From Sphingomonadaceae bacterium (GTDB taxonomy: Bacteria; Pseudomonadota; Alphaproteobacteria; Sphingomonadales; Sphingomonadaceae), in the NCBI GenBank assembly GCA_019454625.1, contig JACFNY010000162.1, positions 1 to 5,323 on the forward strand: a stretch of DNA of 5,323 nt. Direction: 5' to 3'. How positions within the stretch are numbered: position 1 is the first letter of the stretch; each line of letters begins with the position of its first letter. This document shows positions 1-4,894 of the stretch, piece by piece. The notes beneath the pieces were generated by a model that saw only the letters and a list, made by a program, of their open reading frames with translations, was not told where the DNA came from and searched no databases. The position numbers and the translations under genes are program-made.

Positions 1-95
1 CCGGCAACGGCCGCGAATGGGGCGACCATGCCTTCGGCGAGTTCCTCGAGACGAAGGCGATGATCGGCTACGGCGAGGCGGTTGCCGCCGAATAG
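1..95 (+). CDS. Aldehyde dehydrogenase family protein, C-terminal end (partial)
   Basis: Only the last 31 codons (frame starting at base 3) lie in the window, ending with TAG at 93-95. The tail reads GNGREWGDHAFGEFLETKAM and then IGYGEAVAAE. The G-N-G-R-E-W-G block followed by E-(F/Y)-L-E-T/V-K is the typical C-terminal end of NAD(P)+-dependent aldehyde dehydrogenases, where it contributes to the oligomerisation strand. The catalytic Cys and Glu and the Rossmann fold lie outside the window, so neither substrate nor cofactor can be judged. The stop codon is directly followed by the stop of the convergent MgtC-family gene with no bases between. The family call rests on this short but characteristic tail. 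Confidence 0.8.
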   Translation, partial: GNGREWGDHAFGEFLETKAMIGYGEAVAAE

Positions 96-533
96 TCAGT
101 CCTGCGCGTCCGGCACCGCCCGGTAGAGGACGCGCAGCACGACCAGCACGGTAAGCCCGAGCAGCGTGCCGATCACCACGAGCGGCACCTGCCCCGCCCC
201 GCAGGCGATGCCGACGGCGGCGCACAGCCAGATGTTCGCCGCCGTCGTCAGGTTCTTCACCTTGTCGCCGCTGACGAAGATGAGGCCCGCGGCGATGAAG
301 CCCACCGCCTGCGCGAGGCCCTCGATGGCGCGCAGCGGGTCGGGCTGGGCGTTCTCGCCGCGATACGCCTCGAACAGCAGCAGCGCCGAGATCACGATCA
401 TGGCGGAACTGAGCGCCACCAGCGCGTGCGTGCGCAGCCCCGCCTCGTGGCCGCGCATCTCGCGGTCGAAACCGAACGCCAGCCCGATCGCGGTCGCGGC
501 GCCGAGCCGGATGGCGATGTCCTCCCATGTCAT
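96..533 (-). CDS. MgtC/SapB family inner-membrane protein, short form
   Basis: This 145-residue hydrophobic protein has about four predicted membrane segments (roughly residues 5-21, 38-55, 73-88 and 99-135, the last probably two helices). It carries the family signature: a D-R-E motif at 23-25 followed by AGLRTHALV at 31-39, then GFIAAGLIF and KNLTTAANIW near 78-102, and AVGIACGAG near 106-114. MgtC/SapB proteins are inner-membrane proteins. The best-studied member supports growth in low magnesium and inside macrophages and inhibits the F1Fo ATP synthase, but most members are uncharacterised. This one ends after the membrane domain and lacks the soluble C-terminal domain of Salmonella MgtC, so a virulence role should not be assumed. 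The ATG at 533 has no obvious Shine-Dalgarno sequence, but the N-terminus matches the family start. It diverges from the monooxygenase gene across a 144-bp spacer. Confidence 0.85.
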   Translation of the reverse strand: MTWEDIAIRLGAATAIGLAFGFDREMRGHEAGLRTHALVALSSAMIVISALLLFEAYRGENAQPDPLRAIEGLAQAVGFIAAGLIFVSGDKVKNLTTAANIWLCAAVGIACGAGQVPLVVIGTLLGLTVLVVLRVLYRAVPDAQD

Positions 534-578
534 GGCTGCTGAATCGACGGAGCGGGCAAAGGTTCCTCGCGGGGCAAT

Positions 579-606
579 CGCAGCTTATCAGGCGCAGCTT
601 ATCAGG
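579..606. repeat. Perfect 14-bp tandem direct repeat, two copies
   Basis: The unit CGCAGCTTATCAGG occurs at 579-592 and again at 593-606 with no bases between and no mismatch. It sits mid-spacer, about 45 bp upstream of the MgtC-family ATG and about 70 bp upstream of the monooxygenase ATG. Two identical adjacent sites could bind a regulator. It could equally be a recent replication-slippage duplication. The sequence alone does not decide. Confidence 0.9.
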
Positions 607-642
607 AACGCGAGCTACGCGCCGGCGCGCCCGCGCTCCATA

Positions 643-668
643 CTCCGGCCAATCGCGACAGGCCGGAG
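643..668 (+). promoter_or_regulatory. 8-bp inverted repeat covering the monooxygenase ribosome binding site
   Basis: CTCCGGCC at 643-650 pairs perfectly with GGCCGGAG at 661-668 across a 10-base loop. The right arm includes the GGAG Shine-Dalgarno element (665-668), nine bases before the ATG at 678. If the transcript starts upstream of 643, the hairpin would hide the ribosome binding site. If transcription starts inside it, the dyad could instead be an operator. The inverted repeat is seen directly; the function is inferred. Confidence 0.5.
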
Positions 669-677
669 ACTCCCCGA

Positions 678-1637
678 ATGTCCCTTCGCACACCGATCTG
701 CGACCTGCTCGGCATCGAACACCCGATCCTGCTCGCCGGGATGGGGGGCGTTTCCTATGCGGAGGTCTGCGCGGCGGTTTCGAACGCGGGCGGATTCGGC
801 ACGCTCGGCATGGCGGGCACCAGCCCCGCCTTCATCCGCGAGCAGATGAAGCGTGTGAAGGACCTGACCGAGAGACCCTTCGGCGTCGATCTTCTCGCCG
901 CGCAGCCCGAAACGCTCACCGCGAGCGTCGACGTGATCATCGCGGAGGGGGCGAAGGCCTTCGTCGCCGGGCTCGGCGTGCCGACGCCGATCCTCGACGA
1001 GCTGAAGGCGGCGGGCCTCGTCGTCATGTCGATGTGCGGCACGGTCGGCCATGCCGTGAAGGCCGCGGCGGGCTGCGACGCGGTGATCGCGCAAGGGACG
1101 GAGGGCGGCGGCCACACGGGCAAGGTGGCGAGCGCGGCGCTCTGGCCGCAGTGCGTGGACGCGGTGGACGTGCCGGTGATCGCGGCGGGCGGACTTTTCG
1201 ACGGACGCGGGCTGGCGGCGGCGCTCGCCTTCGGTTGCCAGGGCGTGTGGATGGGCACGCGCTTCATCGCCAGCCGCGAGGCGCACGCGGGGCAGGCCTA
1301 CAAGGACGCCATCGTCGCCATGTGCGACACGTCGACGACGATCAGCCGGGGCTTCACCGGCAAGACGCTGCGCGCCATCGCCAACGAGACGACGGAGTAT
1401 TTCGATCGCCATCCCGAGGACCTGAAGCCGTTCCCGTTGCAAGCGATGGAGTCGGCGCAGGCGAACCGGCTGGGGCCGATCGCGGGCCTCCTCGATGTCG
1501 ATCCGAAGACGCAGTGCCTCGCGGCGGGGCAGGGCGGCGGCGGTGTCGATGCGGTCCTCGGGGCGGCGGAGATCGTGGAACGGACGCTCGCCGAGGCGAA
1601 GGCGGCGATGGCGCGGCTGGGGGTTATCGCGCGCTGA
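678..1637 (+). CDS. Nitronate monooxygenase (2-nitropropane dioxygenase) family flavoprotein
   Basis: This 319-residue protein matches the usual length of the family, an FMN-dependent TIM barrel. Members oxidise alkyl nitronates such as propionate-3-nitronate with O2; the related FabK branch is an enoyl-ACP reductase. Visible elements are the N-terminal PILLAGMGGVSY near residues 16-27, SNAGGFGTLG near 35-44, QGTEGGGHTG at 139-148 with the family's active-site His at 146, and the FMN-phosphate-binding stretch AAGGLFDGRG at 169-178 followed by GVWMGTRF at 189-196. The start is chosen on the ATG at 678 with GGAG nine bases upstream and the N-terminus aligned to the family. It converges on the SulP gene with 40 bp between stops. 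The family is secure; the substrate is not, since many members annotated as nitronate monooxygenases act on other compounds. Confidence 0.88.
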   Translation: MSLRTPICDLLGIEHPILLAGMGGVSYAEVCAAVSNAGGFGTLGMAGTSPAFIREQMKRVKDLTERPFGVDLLAAQPETLTASVDVIIAEGAKAFVAGLGVPTPILDELKAAGLVVMSMCGTVGHAVKAAAGCDAVIAQGTEGGGHTGKVASAALWPQCVDAVDVPVIAAGGLFDGRGLAAALAFGCQGVWMGTRFIASREAHAGQAYKDAIVAMCDTSTTISRGFTGKTLRAIANETTEYFDRHPEDLKPFPLQAMESAQANRLGPIAGLLDVDPKTQCLAAGQGGGGVDAVLGAAEIVERTLAEAKAAMARLGVIAR

Positions 1638-1677
1638 TCCGGCGGTTTCGGTGCACCGCCCTGCCCGCGAACCGCGG
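1638..1677. terminator. Possible bidirectional hairpin terminator between convergent genes
   Basis: The 40-bp gap between two convergent stops contains GGCGGT (1641-1646) and its exact inverse ACCGCC (1655-1660) around an 8-base loop. An alternative pairing of GCGGTT (1642-1647) with AACCGC (1670-1675) is also possible, and a 10-bp palindrome (1649-1658) lies inside. There is no T-run on either strand, so a classical intrinsic terminator is not demonstrated. Position and G+C-rich stem are the only support. Confidence 0.3.
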
Positions 1678-3330
1678 CTACGCCTCGGGCAAGGCCGCCA
1701 TCGCCAGCGCGGCGGCGTAGTCGGGTGCGAAGCGCACCTTGCCGCTTCTCGGGCCGAGCCCGTTCCGGCGCAGCACCTGCGCGGGCAGCGGCTGCACGTT
1801 CGAGAAGATCACCTCCGCGCCGTTCCTGTGCGCCATGCTGACGAAGTCCTTGATACCTTCGACGCCGCTCGCGTCGAGCAGCGGCACCTCGCGCATCCTG
1901 AGGATGACGATGCGCGGCGGCTGCCCCATGCGGCGCAGCGTCTCGACGAGATCGGCGGCGACGCCGAAGAAGAAGGGGCCGGTGATGCGGAACACCTCGA
2001 CACCCGGCGGCAGCGCATCGCGCTGGCCCGCCTCCTCGGTTTCCGTCTCCTGATGGACCTTGATGGCGACGGTGCGGCTCATCCGTTCCATGAACATCAG
2101 GCTGGCGAGCGTGACGCCGACGCCGATGGCGACGGTGAGATCGACGAGCACGGTGAGCGCGAAGGTCAGCAGCAGCACGACGCGGTCGCCCACCGGCATG
2201 GCGCGGATGCGGAGCAGCCGCTCGTACTCGCTCATGCCCCACGCCACCATGAACAGGATCGCCGCCAGCGCCGCCATCGGGATGTAGCCCATGAGGTCGG
2301 TGCCGAAGGCCATGAACAGCAGCAGGAACAGCGCGTGGAACATGCCCGCCAGCGGCGTGCGCCCGCCCGCGCGGATGTTGGTGGCGGTGCGCGCGATGGC
2401 GCCCGTCGCCGGAAGCCCGCCGAAGAGGGCGGAGACGAGGTTCGCCGCGCCCTGCCCGACCAGCTCCTGGTTGGAGCGGTGGCGATAGCCGGTCATGCCG
2501 TCGGCGACGACGGCGGAGAGCAGCGCCTCGATGCCCGCGAGGAAGGCGATGGTGAAGGCGGCCGGAAGCACCGCCGTCATCTTTTCGAGGCCGAGCGCCG
2601 GAACGTGCGGCGCGGGAAGGCCGGAGGGGATGTCCGGGAAGCGCGAGCCGACCGTGTCCACGGGGAGGCCGAGCAGCGAGACGGCCAGCGCCGAGACGAC
2701 CACGGCGACGAGGAAGCCGGGCACCTTCGGCGCGGTGCGGCGCAGCACGATGATGATGCCGAGCGCCGCCGCGCCGACGCCGAGCGTCGCGAGGTGGGTG
2801 GTGCCGATCGCCTGCCAGTAGGCGGCGATCTTGGGCAGGAAGTCGGCGGGCACCTCCGCCATGCGGAGGCCGAGGAAGTCCTTGATCTGGCTCGCGGCGA
2901 TGATGACGGCGATCCCCGCCGTGAAGCCGGTGACGACCGGGTGCGGGATGAACTTGATGAGGCTGCCGAGCCGCGCGTAGCCCGCCACGAGCAGGATCAG
3001 GCCCGCCATCAGCGTCGCCAGCACCAGACCGTCGTAGCCGTGCTGCGCGATGATGTTGAACACGACGACGACGAAGGCGCCGGTCGGCCCGCCGATCTGC
3101 GTGCGCGAGCCGCCGAGCGCCGAGATGAGGAAGCCCGCGACGACCGCCGTCACCAGCCCCTTGTCGGGCGAGGCGCCGCTGGCGATGCCGAGCGCCATCG
3201 CGAGCGGCAGCGCGACGATGGCGACGGTGAGCCCGGCGAGCGCGTCGGCGCGCAGCCGCGCCATATCGTAGCCTTCGCGAAGCGCGGTCACGAGCTTCGG
3301 CGTGAACTGGATGGGCAGAACGTCGCGCAT
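1678..3330 (-). CDS. SulP (SLC26) family anion transporter with STAS domain
   Basis: This 550-residue inner-membrane transporter has the usual SulP length and architecture. Residues about 30-415 form the multi-helix membrane domain, with GGPTGAFVVVVFNII near 80-94, IPHPVVTGFTAGIAVII near 128-144, and the conserved block with E268, DGMTGYRHRSNQEL near 277-290 and ATGAIARTATNIRAGGRTP near 308-326. A cytoplasmic STAS domain follows from about 443 to the end; its switch loop reads LLDASGV (484-490), resembling the DxSG loop of anti-sigma-factor antagonists. Relatives carry sulfate, bicarbonate, C4-dicarboxylates or other anions, and the substrate cannot be told here. The ATG at 3330 is chosen over an in-frame ATG at 3390 because GAAGG lies five bases upstream and the extra 20 residues are polar and unlike the family. 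It is co-directional with the [2Fe-2S] gene, 111 bp downstream of it. Confidence 0.93.
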   Translation of the reverse strand: MRDVLPIQFTPKLVTALREGYDMARLRADALAGLTVAIVALPLAMALGIASGASPDKGLVTAVVAGFLISALGGSRTQIGGPTGAFVVVVFNIIAQHGYDGLVLATLMAGLILLVAGYARLGSLIKFIPHPVVTGFTAGIAVIIAASQIKDFLGLRMAEVPADFLPKIAAYWQAIGTTHLATLGVGAAALGIIIVLRRTAPKVPGFLVAVVVSALAVSLLGLPVDTVGSRFPDIPSGLPAPHVPALGLEKMTAVLPAAFTIAFLAGIEALLSAVVADGMTGYRHRSNQELVGQGAANLVSALFGGLPATGAIARTATNIRAGGRTPLAGMFHALFLLLFMAFGTDLMGYIPMAALAAILFMVAWGMSEYERLLRIRAMPVGDRVVLLLTFALTVLVDLTVAIGVGVTLASLMFMERMSRTVAIKVHQETETEEAGQRDALPPGVEVFRITGPFFFGVAADLVETLRRMGQPPRIVILRMREVPLLDASGVEGIKDFVSMAHRNGAEVIFSNVQPLPAQVLRRNGLGPRSGKVRFAPDYAAALAMAALPEA

Positions 3331-3335
3331 GGCAA

Positions 3336-3340
3336 CCTTC
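3336..3340 (-). promoter_or_regulatory. Ribosome binding site of the SulP gene
   Basis: Read on the minus strand this is GAAGG, five bases before the ATG at 3330. It is the reason for starting the transporter at 3330 rather than at the longer in-frame ATG at 3390. Confidence 0.6.
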
Positions 3341-3391
3341 GGGCGCTTGTGGGAACGCCGCTGGCTAGCCGCAAATTGTGGCGAAATCATC

Positions 3392-3405
3392 CCGGAATGT
3401 TCCGG
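3392..3405. promoter_or_regulatory. 14-bp inverted repeat, possible operator upstream of the SulP gene
   Basis: CCGGAA (3392-3397) and TTCCGG (3400-3405) are exact inverses around a 2-base centre. The near-zero spacer suits a DNA-binding dimer site better than an RNA hairpin. It lies 62-75 bp upstream of the transporter's start codon, a normal distance for an operator. I do not recognise it as a named regulator's site. Confidence 0.3.
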
Positions 3406-3419
3406 AAATCGCGGCAGGA

Positions 3420-3437
3420 CGGCGGCGGCCGCCGCCG
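3420..3437 (-). terminator. G+C-rich palindrome just downstream of the [2Fe-2S] gene, possible terminator
   Basis: An exact 18-bp palindrome made only of G and C starts 4 bases past the TAG stop (3444-3442) of the minus-strand [2Fe-2S] gene. In RNA it could form a 7-bp all-G-C stem with a GGCC loop. No U-run follows, so it may be a Rho-assisted terminator or an RNA 3'-end stabiliser. It would insulate the transporter gene downstream. Confidence 0.4.
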
Positions 3438-3441
3438 GTCG

Positions 3442-3900
3442 CTATCCCTTCCTCGCGTCCGCCGCCGCGCGCAGGATCGCCTTCTTGATGCGCGGATAGG
3501 TGCCGCATCGGCAGAGGTTGGTGATCCCAGTCTTGATGTCGTCTTCGGTCGGATTCGGCGTGTCCTTCAGGAACGCCGCCGCCGCCATGATCATGCCGGG
3601 CTGGCAATAGCCGCACTGCGGCACCTGCTCGGCGATCCATGCCTCCTGCACGGGGTGGCCGCCGTCCTTCGACAGGCCCTCGATGGTGGTGACGAAGGTG
3701 CCCTCGATGTCGCCGATGTTCACCTGGCAGCTGCGCTGCGCCTGCCCGTCGATGTGCACGGTGCACGCGCCGCAAAGGCCCGCGCCGCAGCCGAACTTGG
3801 TGCCGGTGAGGTTCATGGCGTCGCGCAGCGCCCAGAGCAGCGGCGTCTCGGGCGGCAGGTCAAAAGCGACAGGATTGCCGTTGATCGTGAAGCGGGTCAT
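3442..3900 (-). CDS. (2Fe-2S)-binding small subunit of a xanthine-dehydrogenase-family molybdenum hydroxylase (IorA/CoxS type)
   Basis: This 152-residue protein has the two-domain structure of small subunits of isoquinoline 1-oxidoreductase, CO dehydrogenase and similar enzymes, which pass electrons from the molybdenum cofactor in the large subunit to an acceptor. Residues 1-75 are a plant-type ferredoxin domain with cysteines C38, C43, C46 (GCGAGLCGAC) and C58. Residues about 80-152 are the helical [2Fe-2S] domain with C96, C99 (QCGYCQPG), C130 and C132 (LCRCGTYPRI). All eight cluster ligands are present, so the protein looks intact. The ATG at 3900 gives the standard family N-terminus (MTRFTINGNPV), though no clear Shine-Dalgarno sequence precedes it. 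The molybdopterin-binding large subunit expected next to it is absent: downstream is a SulP transporter and upstream, 33 bp away, a divergent gene. Its partner must be encoded elsewhere or be shared. Confidence 0.93.
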   Translation of the reverse strand: MTRFTINGNPVAFDLPPETPLLWALRDAMNLTGTKFGCGAGLCGACTVHIDGQAQRSCQVNIGDIEGTFVTTIEGLSKDGGHPVQEAWIAEQVPQCGYCQPGMIMAAAAFLKDTPNPTEDDIKTGITNLCRCGTYPRIKKAILRAAADARKG

Positions 3901-3919
3901 GACAGGCCGAGATGTAGAC

Positions 3920-3929
3920 GGGGAGAGGG
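3920..3929 (+). promoter_or_regulatory. Ribosome binding site of the dienoyl-CoA isomerase-like gene
   Basis: GGGGAGAGGG precedes the ATG at 3934, with the GGAG core (3922-3925) eight bases upstream. This fixes the start of a reading frame that remains open far upstream on the same strand through unrelated genes. Confidence 0.65.
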
Positions 3930-3933
3930 CCGA

Positions 3934-4752
3934 ATGGAACTGGAAACGCTGTCGCTCGCCGTGGCGGACGGCATCGCCCGCGTGACGATGACGCGGGGGC
4001 AGGCGCTCAACACCATGACGGAGGCGTTCTGGACGGAGATCGTGGACGTGTTCGGGGCGATCGAGGCCGACCCGTCGGTGCGCGCGGTGCTGATCCTGTC
4101 TACGGGCAGGCACTTCACCGCGGGGCTCGACCTCGCGTGGGCGGGCGCGGACCTGCTCGCGGCGCGCGGCGGCGAGGTTGCCCGGCAGCGGCTGGCGCTG
4201 CGCCGCAAGGTGAAGGCGATGCAGCAGAGCTTCACCGTCGTCGACCAGTGCAAGGCGCCGGTGATCGCGGTGGTGCAGGGCGGCTGCATCGGCGGCGGCG
4301 TCGATCTCGTGACCGCGTGCGACATCCGCATCGGCACCGCCGACTGCTTCTTCAGCATCCAGGAGATCAACGTCGGCATCGTCGCGGACGTCGGCACGCT
4401 GCAACGCATCCCGCACCTGCTGCCGCAGGGGCTGGTGCGCGAACTCGCCTACACGGGGCGGCGCTTCATGGCCGACGAGGCGGCGCGCCACGGCTTCCTG
4501 AACCGCGTGCTGCCCGCCCACGGCGAGGCGATCGCGGCGGGGGAGGCGCTGGCGCGCGAGATCGCGTCGAAATCGCCCGTCGCCGTGCAGGGCACCAAGG
4601 CGGTGCTGAACCGGGGCCGCGACCAGGGCATCGCGGAGGGACTCGACTATGTCGCGACCTGGAATTCGGCCTTCCTGCCGGGAGCCGACCTCGGCGAGGC
4701 GATGGGCGCGCACCTCGAGAAGCGCCCGCCGCGTTTCGAGGACGCGGTTTGA
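3934..4752 (+). CDS. Crotonase/enoyl-CoA hydratase family protein, probable delta3,5-delta2,4-dienoyl-CoA isomerase
   Basis: This 272-residue protein has the crotonase fold. The oxyanion-hole segments are HFTAGLDL (60-67) and GGCIGGG (116-122). From about residue 104 to 245 it reads like ECH1, the dienoyl-CoA isomerase that moves double bonds during beta-oxidation of unsaturated fatty acids with odd-numbered double bonds. The blocks CKAPVIAVVQGGCIGGGVDL, TACDIRIG, GTLQRIPHLLP and SPVAVQGTKAVLNRGRDQGI are close to that enzyme as I know it. D124, E144 and D152 occupy positions with the same spacing (20 and 8) as the three acidic residues D176, E196 and D204 of rat ECH1. Ordinary enoyl-CoA hydratases instead have two glutamates. 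The ATG at 3934 has a strong GGGGAGAGGG upstream. It is divergent from the [2Fe-2S] gene, with only 33 bp between starts. Broader crotonase function cannot be excluded. Confidence 0.85.
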   Translation: MELETLSLAVADGIARVTMTRGQALNTMTEAFWTEIVDVFGAIEADPSVRAVLILSTGRHFTAGLDLAWAGADLLAARGGEVARQRLALRRKVKAMQQSFTVVDQCKAPVIAVVQGGCIGGGVDLVTACDIRIGTADCFFSIQEINVGIVADVGTLQRIPHLLPQGLVRELAYTGRRFMADEAARHGFLNRVLPAHGEAIAAGEALAREIASKSPVAVQGTKAVLNRGRDQGIAEGLDYVATWNSAFLPGADLGEAMGAHLEKRPPRFEDAV

Positions 4753-4894
4753 AAGGCGCATCGACCGGTCGCGCGCACGGGTGCGGCAAGCTATCGCTTG
4801 TTCGCGAATCGGGGCGCATCTATAAGGCGAGCAAAATTGATTCCGTCGGTGCGTTCGCGCGCCGGCGGTCCGTATTGGAATGAGTGGGGGTTTG
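4753..4894 (+). promoter_or_regulatory. Leader and promoter region of the cytochrome oxidase gene
   Basis: This 142-bp spacer shows a -35-like TTGTTC (4798-4803), a 17-bp gap, and a -10-like TATAAG (4821-4826, five of six consensus bases). Transcription would start near 4833, leaving a leader of about 60 bases. The -35 matches only three of six consensus positions. It is locally more A+T-rich (4815-4845) than the rest of the window, which also suits a promoter. A short CGCA/TGCG inverted repeat (4774-4785) after the isomerase stop is too small to call a terminator. Confidence 0.5.

Larger units (their letters stand above)
534..677. promoter_or_regulatory. Divergent intergenic region between the MgtC-family and monooxygenase genes
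   Basis: This 144-bp spacer must hold the 5' control regions of both flanking genes. It contains a perfect head-to-tail duplication of 14 bp (579-606) and an 8-bp inverted repeat (643-668) that includes the downstream ribosome binding site. I could not identify a convincing -35/-10 pair for either gene. A CATACT hexamer at 639-644 is the best -10-like match for the right-hand gene, without a good -35 partner. The repeat read on the minus strand contains GATAAG, a weak -10-like hexamer towards the MgtC-family gene. Confidence 0.5.
3331..3441. promoter_or_regulatory. Spacer between the [2Fe-2S] gene and the SulP gene with two dyads
   Basis: This 111-bp gap separates two co-directional minus-strand genes. 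Nearest the SulP start is its ribosome binding site. Next comes a 14-bp dyad (3392-3405), and next to the [2Fe-2S] stop codon is an 18-bp palindrome (3420-3437). On the minus strand a CACAAT hexamer (3378-3383) is a weak -10 candidate whose -35 position would overlap the 14-bp dyad, which would suit an operator. The promoter assignment is tentative. Confidence 0.35.

Noticed and set aside
166..849. A 227-codon + strand frame over the MgtC-family gene and the spacer
   Set aside because: It is antisense to a clear MgtC/SapB protein, and its composition (Ser, Ala, Arg, Pro) is that of a shadow frame.
527..1720. A 397-codon + strand frame overlapping the nitronate monooxygenase gene
   Set aside because: It is a shifted frame of the monooxygenase, strongly Arg/Gly-rich with no recognisable domain. 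The frame at 678-1637 carries the family motifs and a ribosome binding site.
1298..2242. A 314-codon minus-strand frame covering the convergent junction
   Set aside because: It is a frame-shifted shadow of the SulP C-terminus joined to the antisense of the monooxygenase, with no coherent domain.
3331..3390. A 20-residue N-terminal extension of the SulP transporter from an ATG at 3390
   Set aside because: The extension is polar and unlike the family, and the ATG at 3330 has a well-placed GAAGG.
1495..4752. A 1085-codon open frame on the + strand running across the SulP and [2Fe-2S] genes into the isomerase gene
   Set aside because: It is the strand opposite to two clear family-matched genes, and its translation is a low-complexity mix of Arg, Asp, Glu, His and Ala typical of GC-rich antisense frames. 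Only the last 272 codons, behind a good ribosome binding site, form a recognisable protein.
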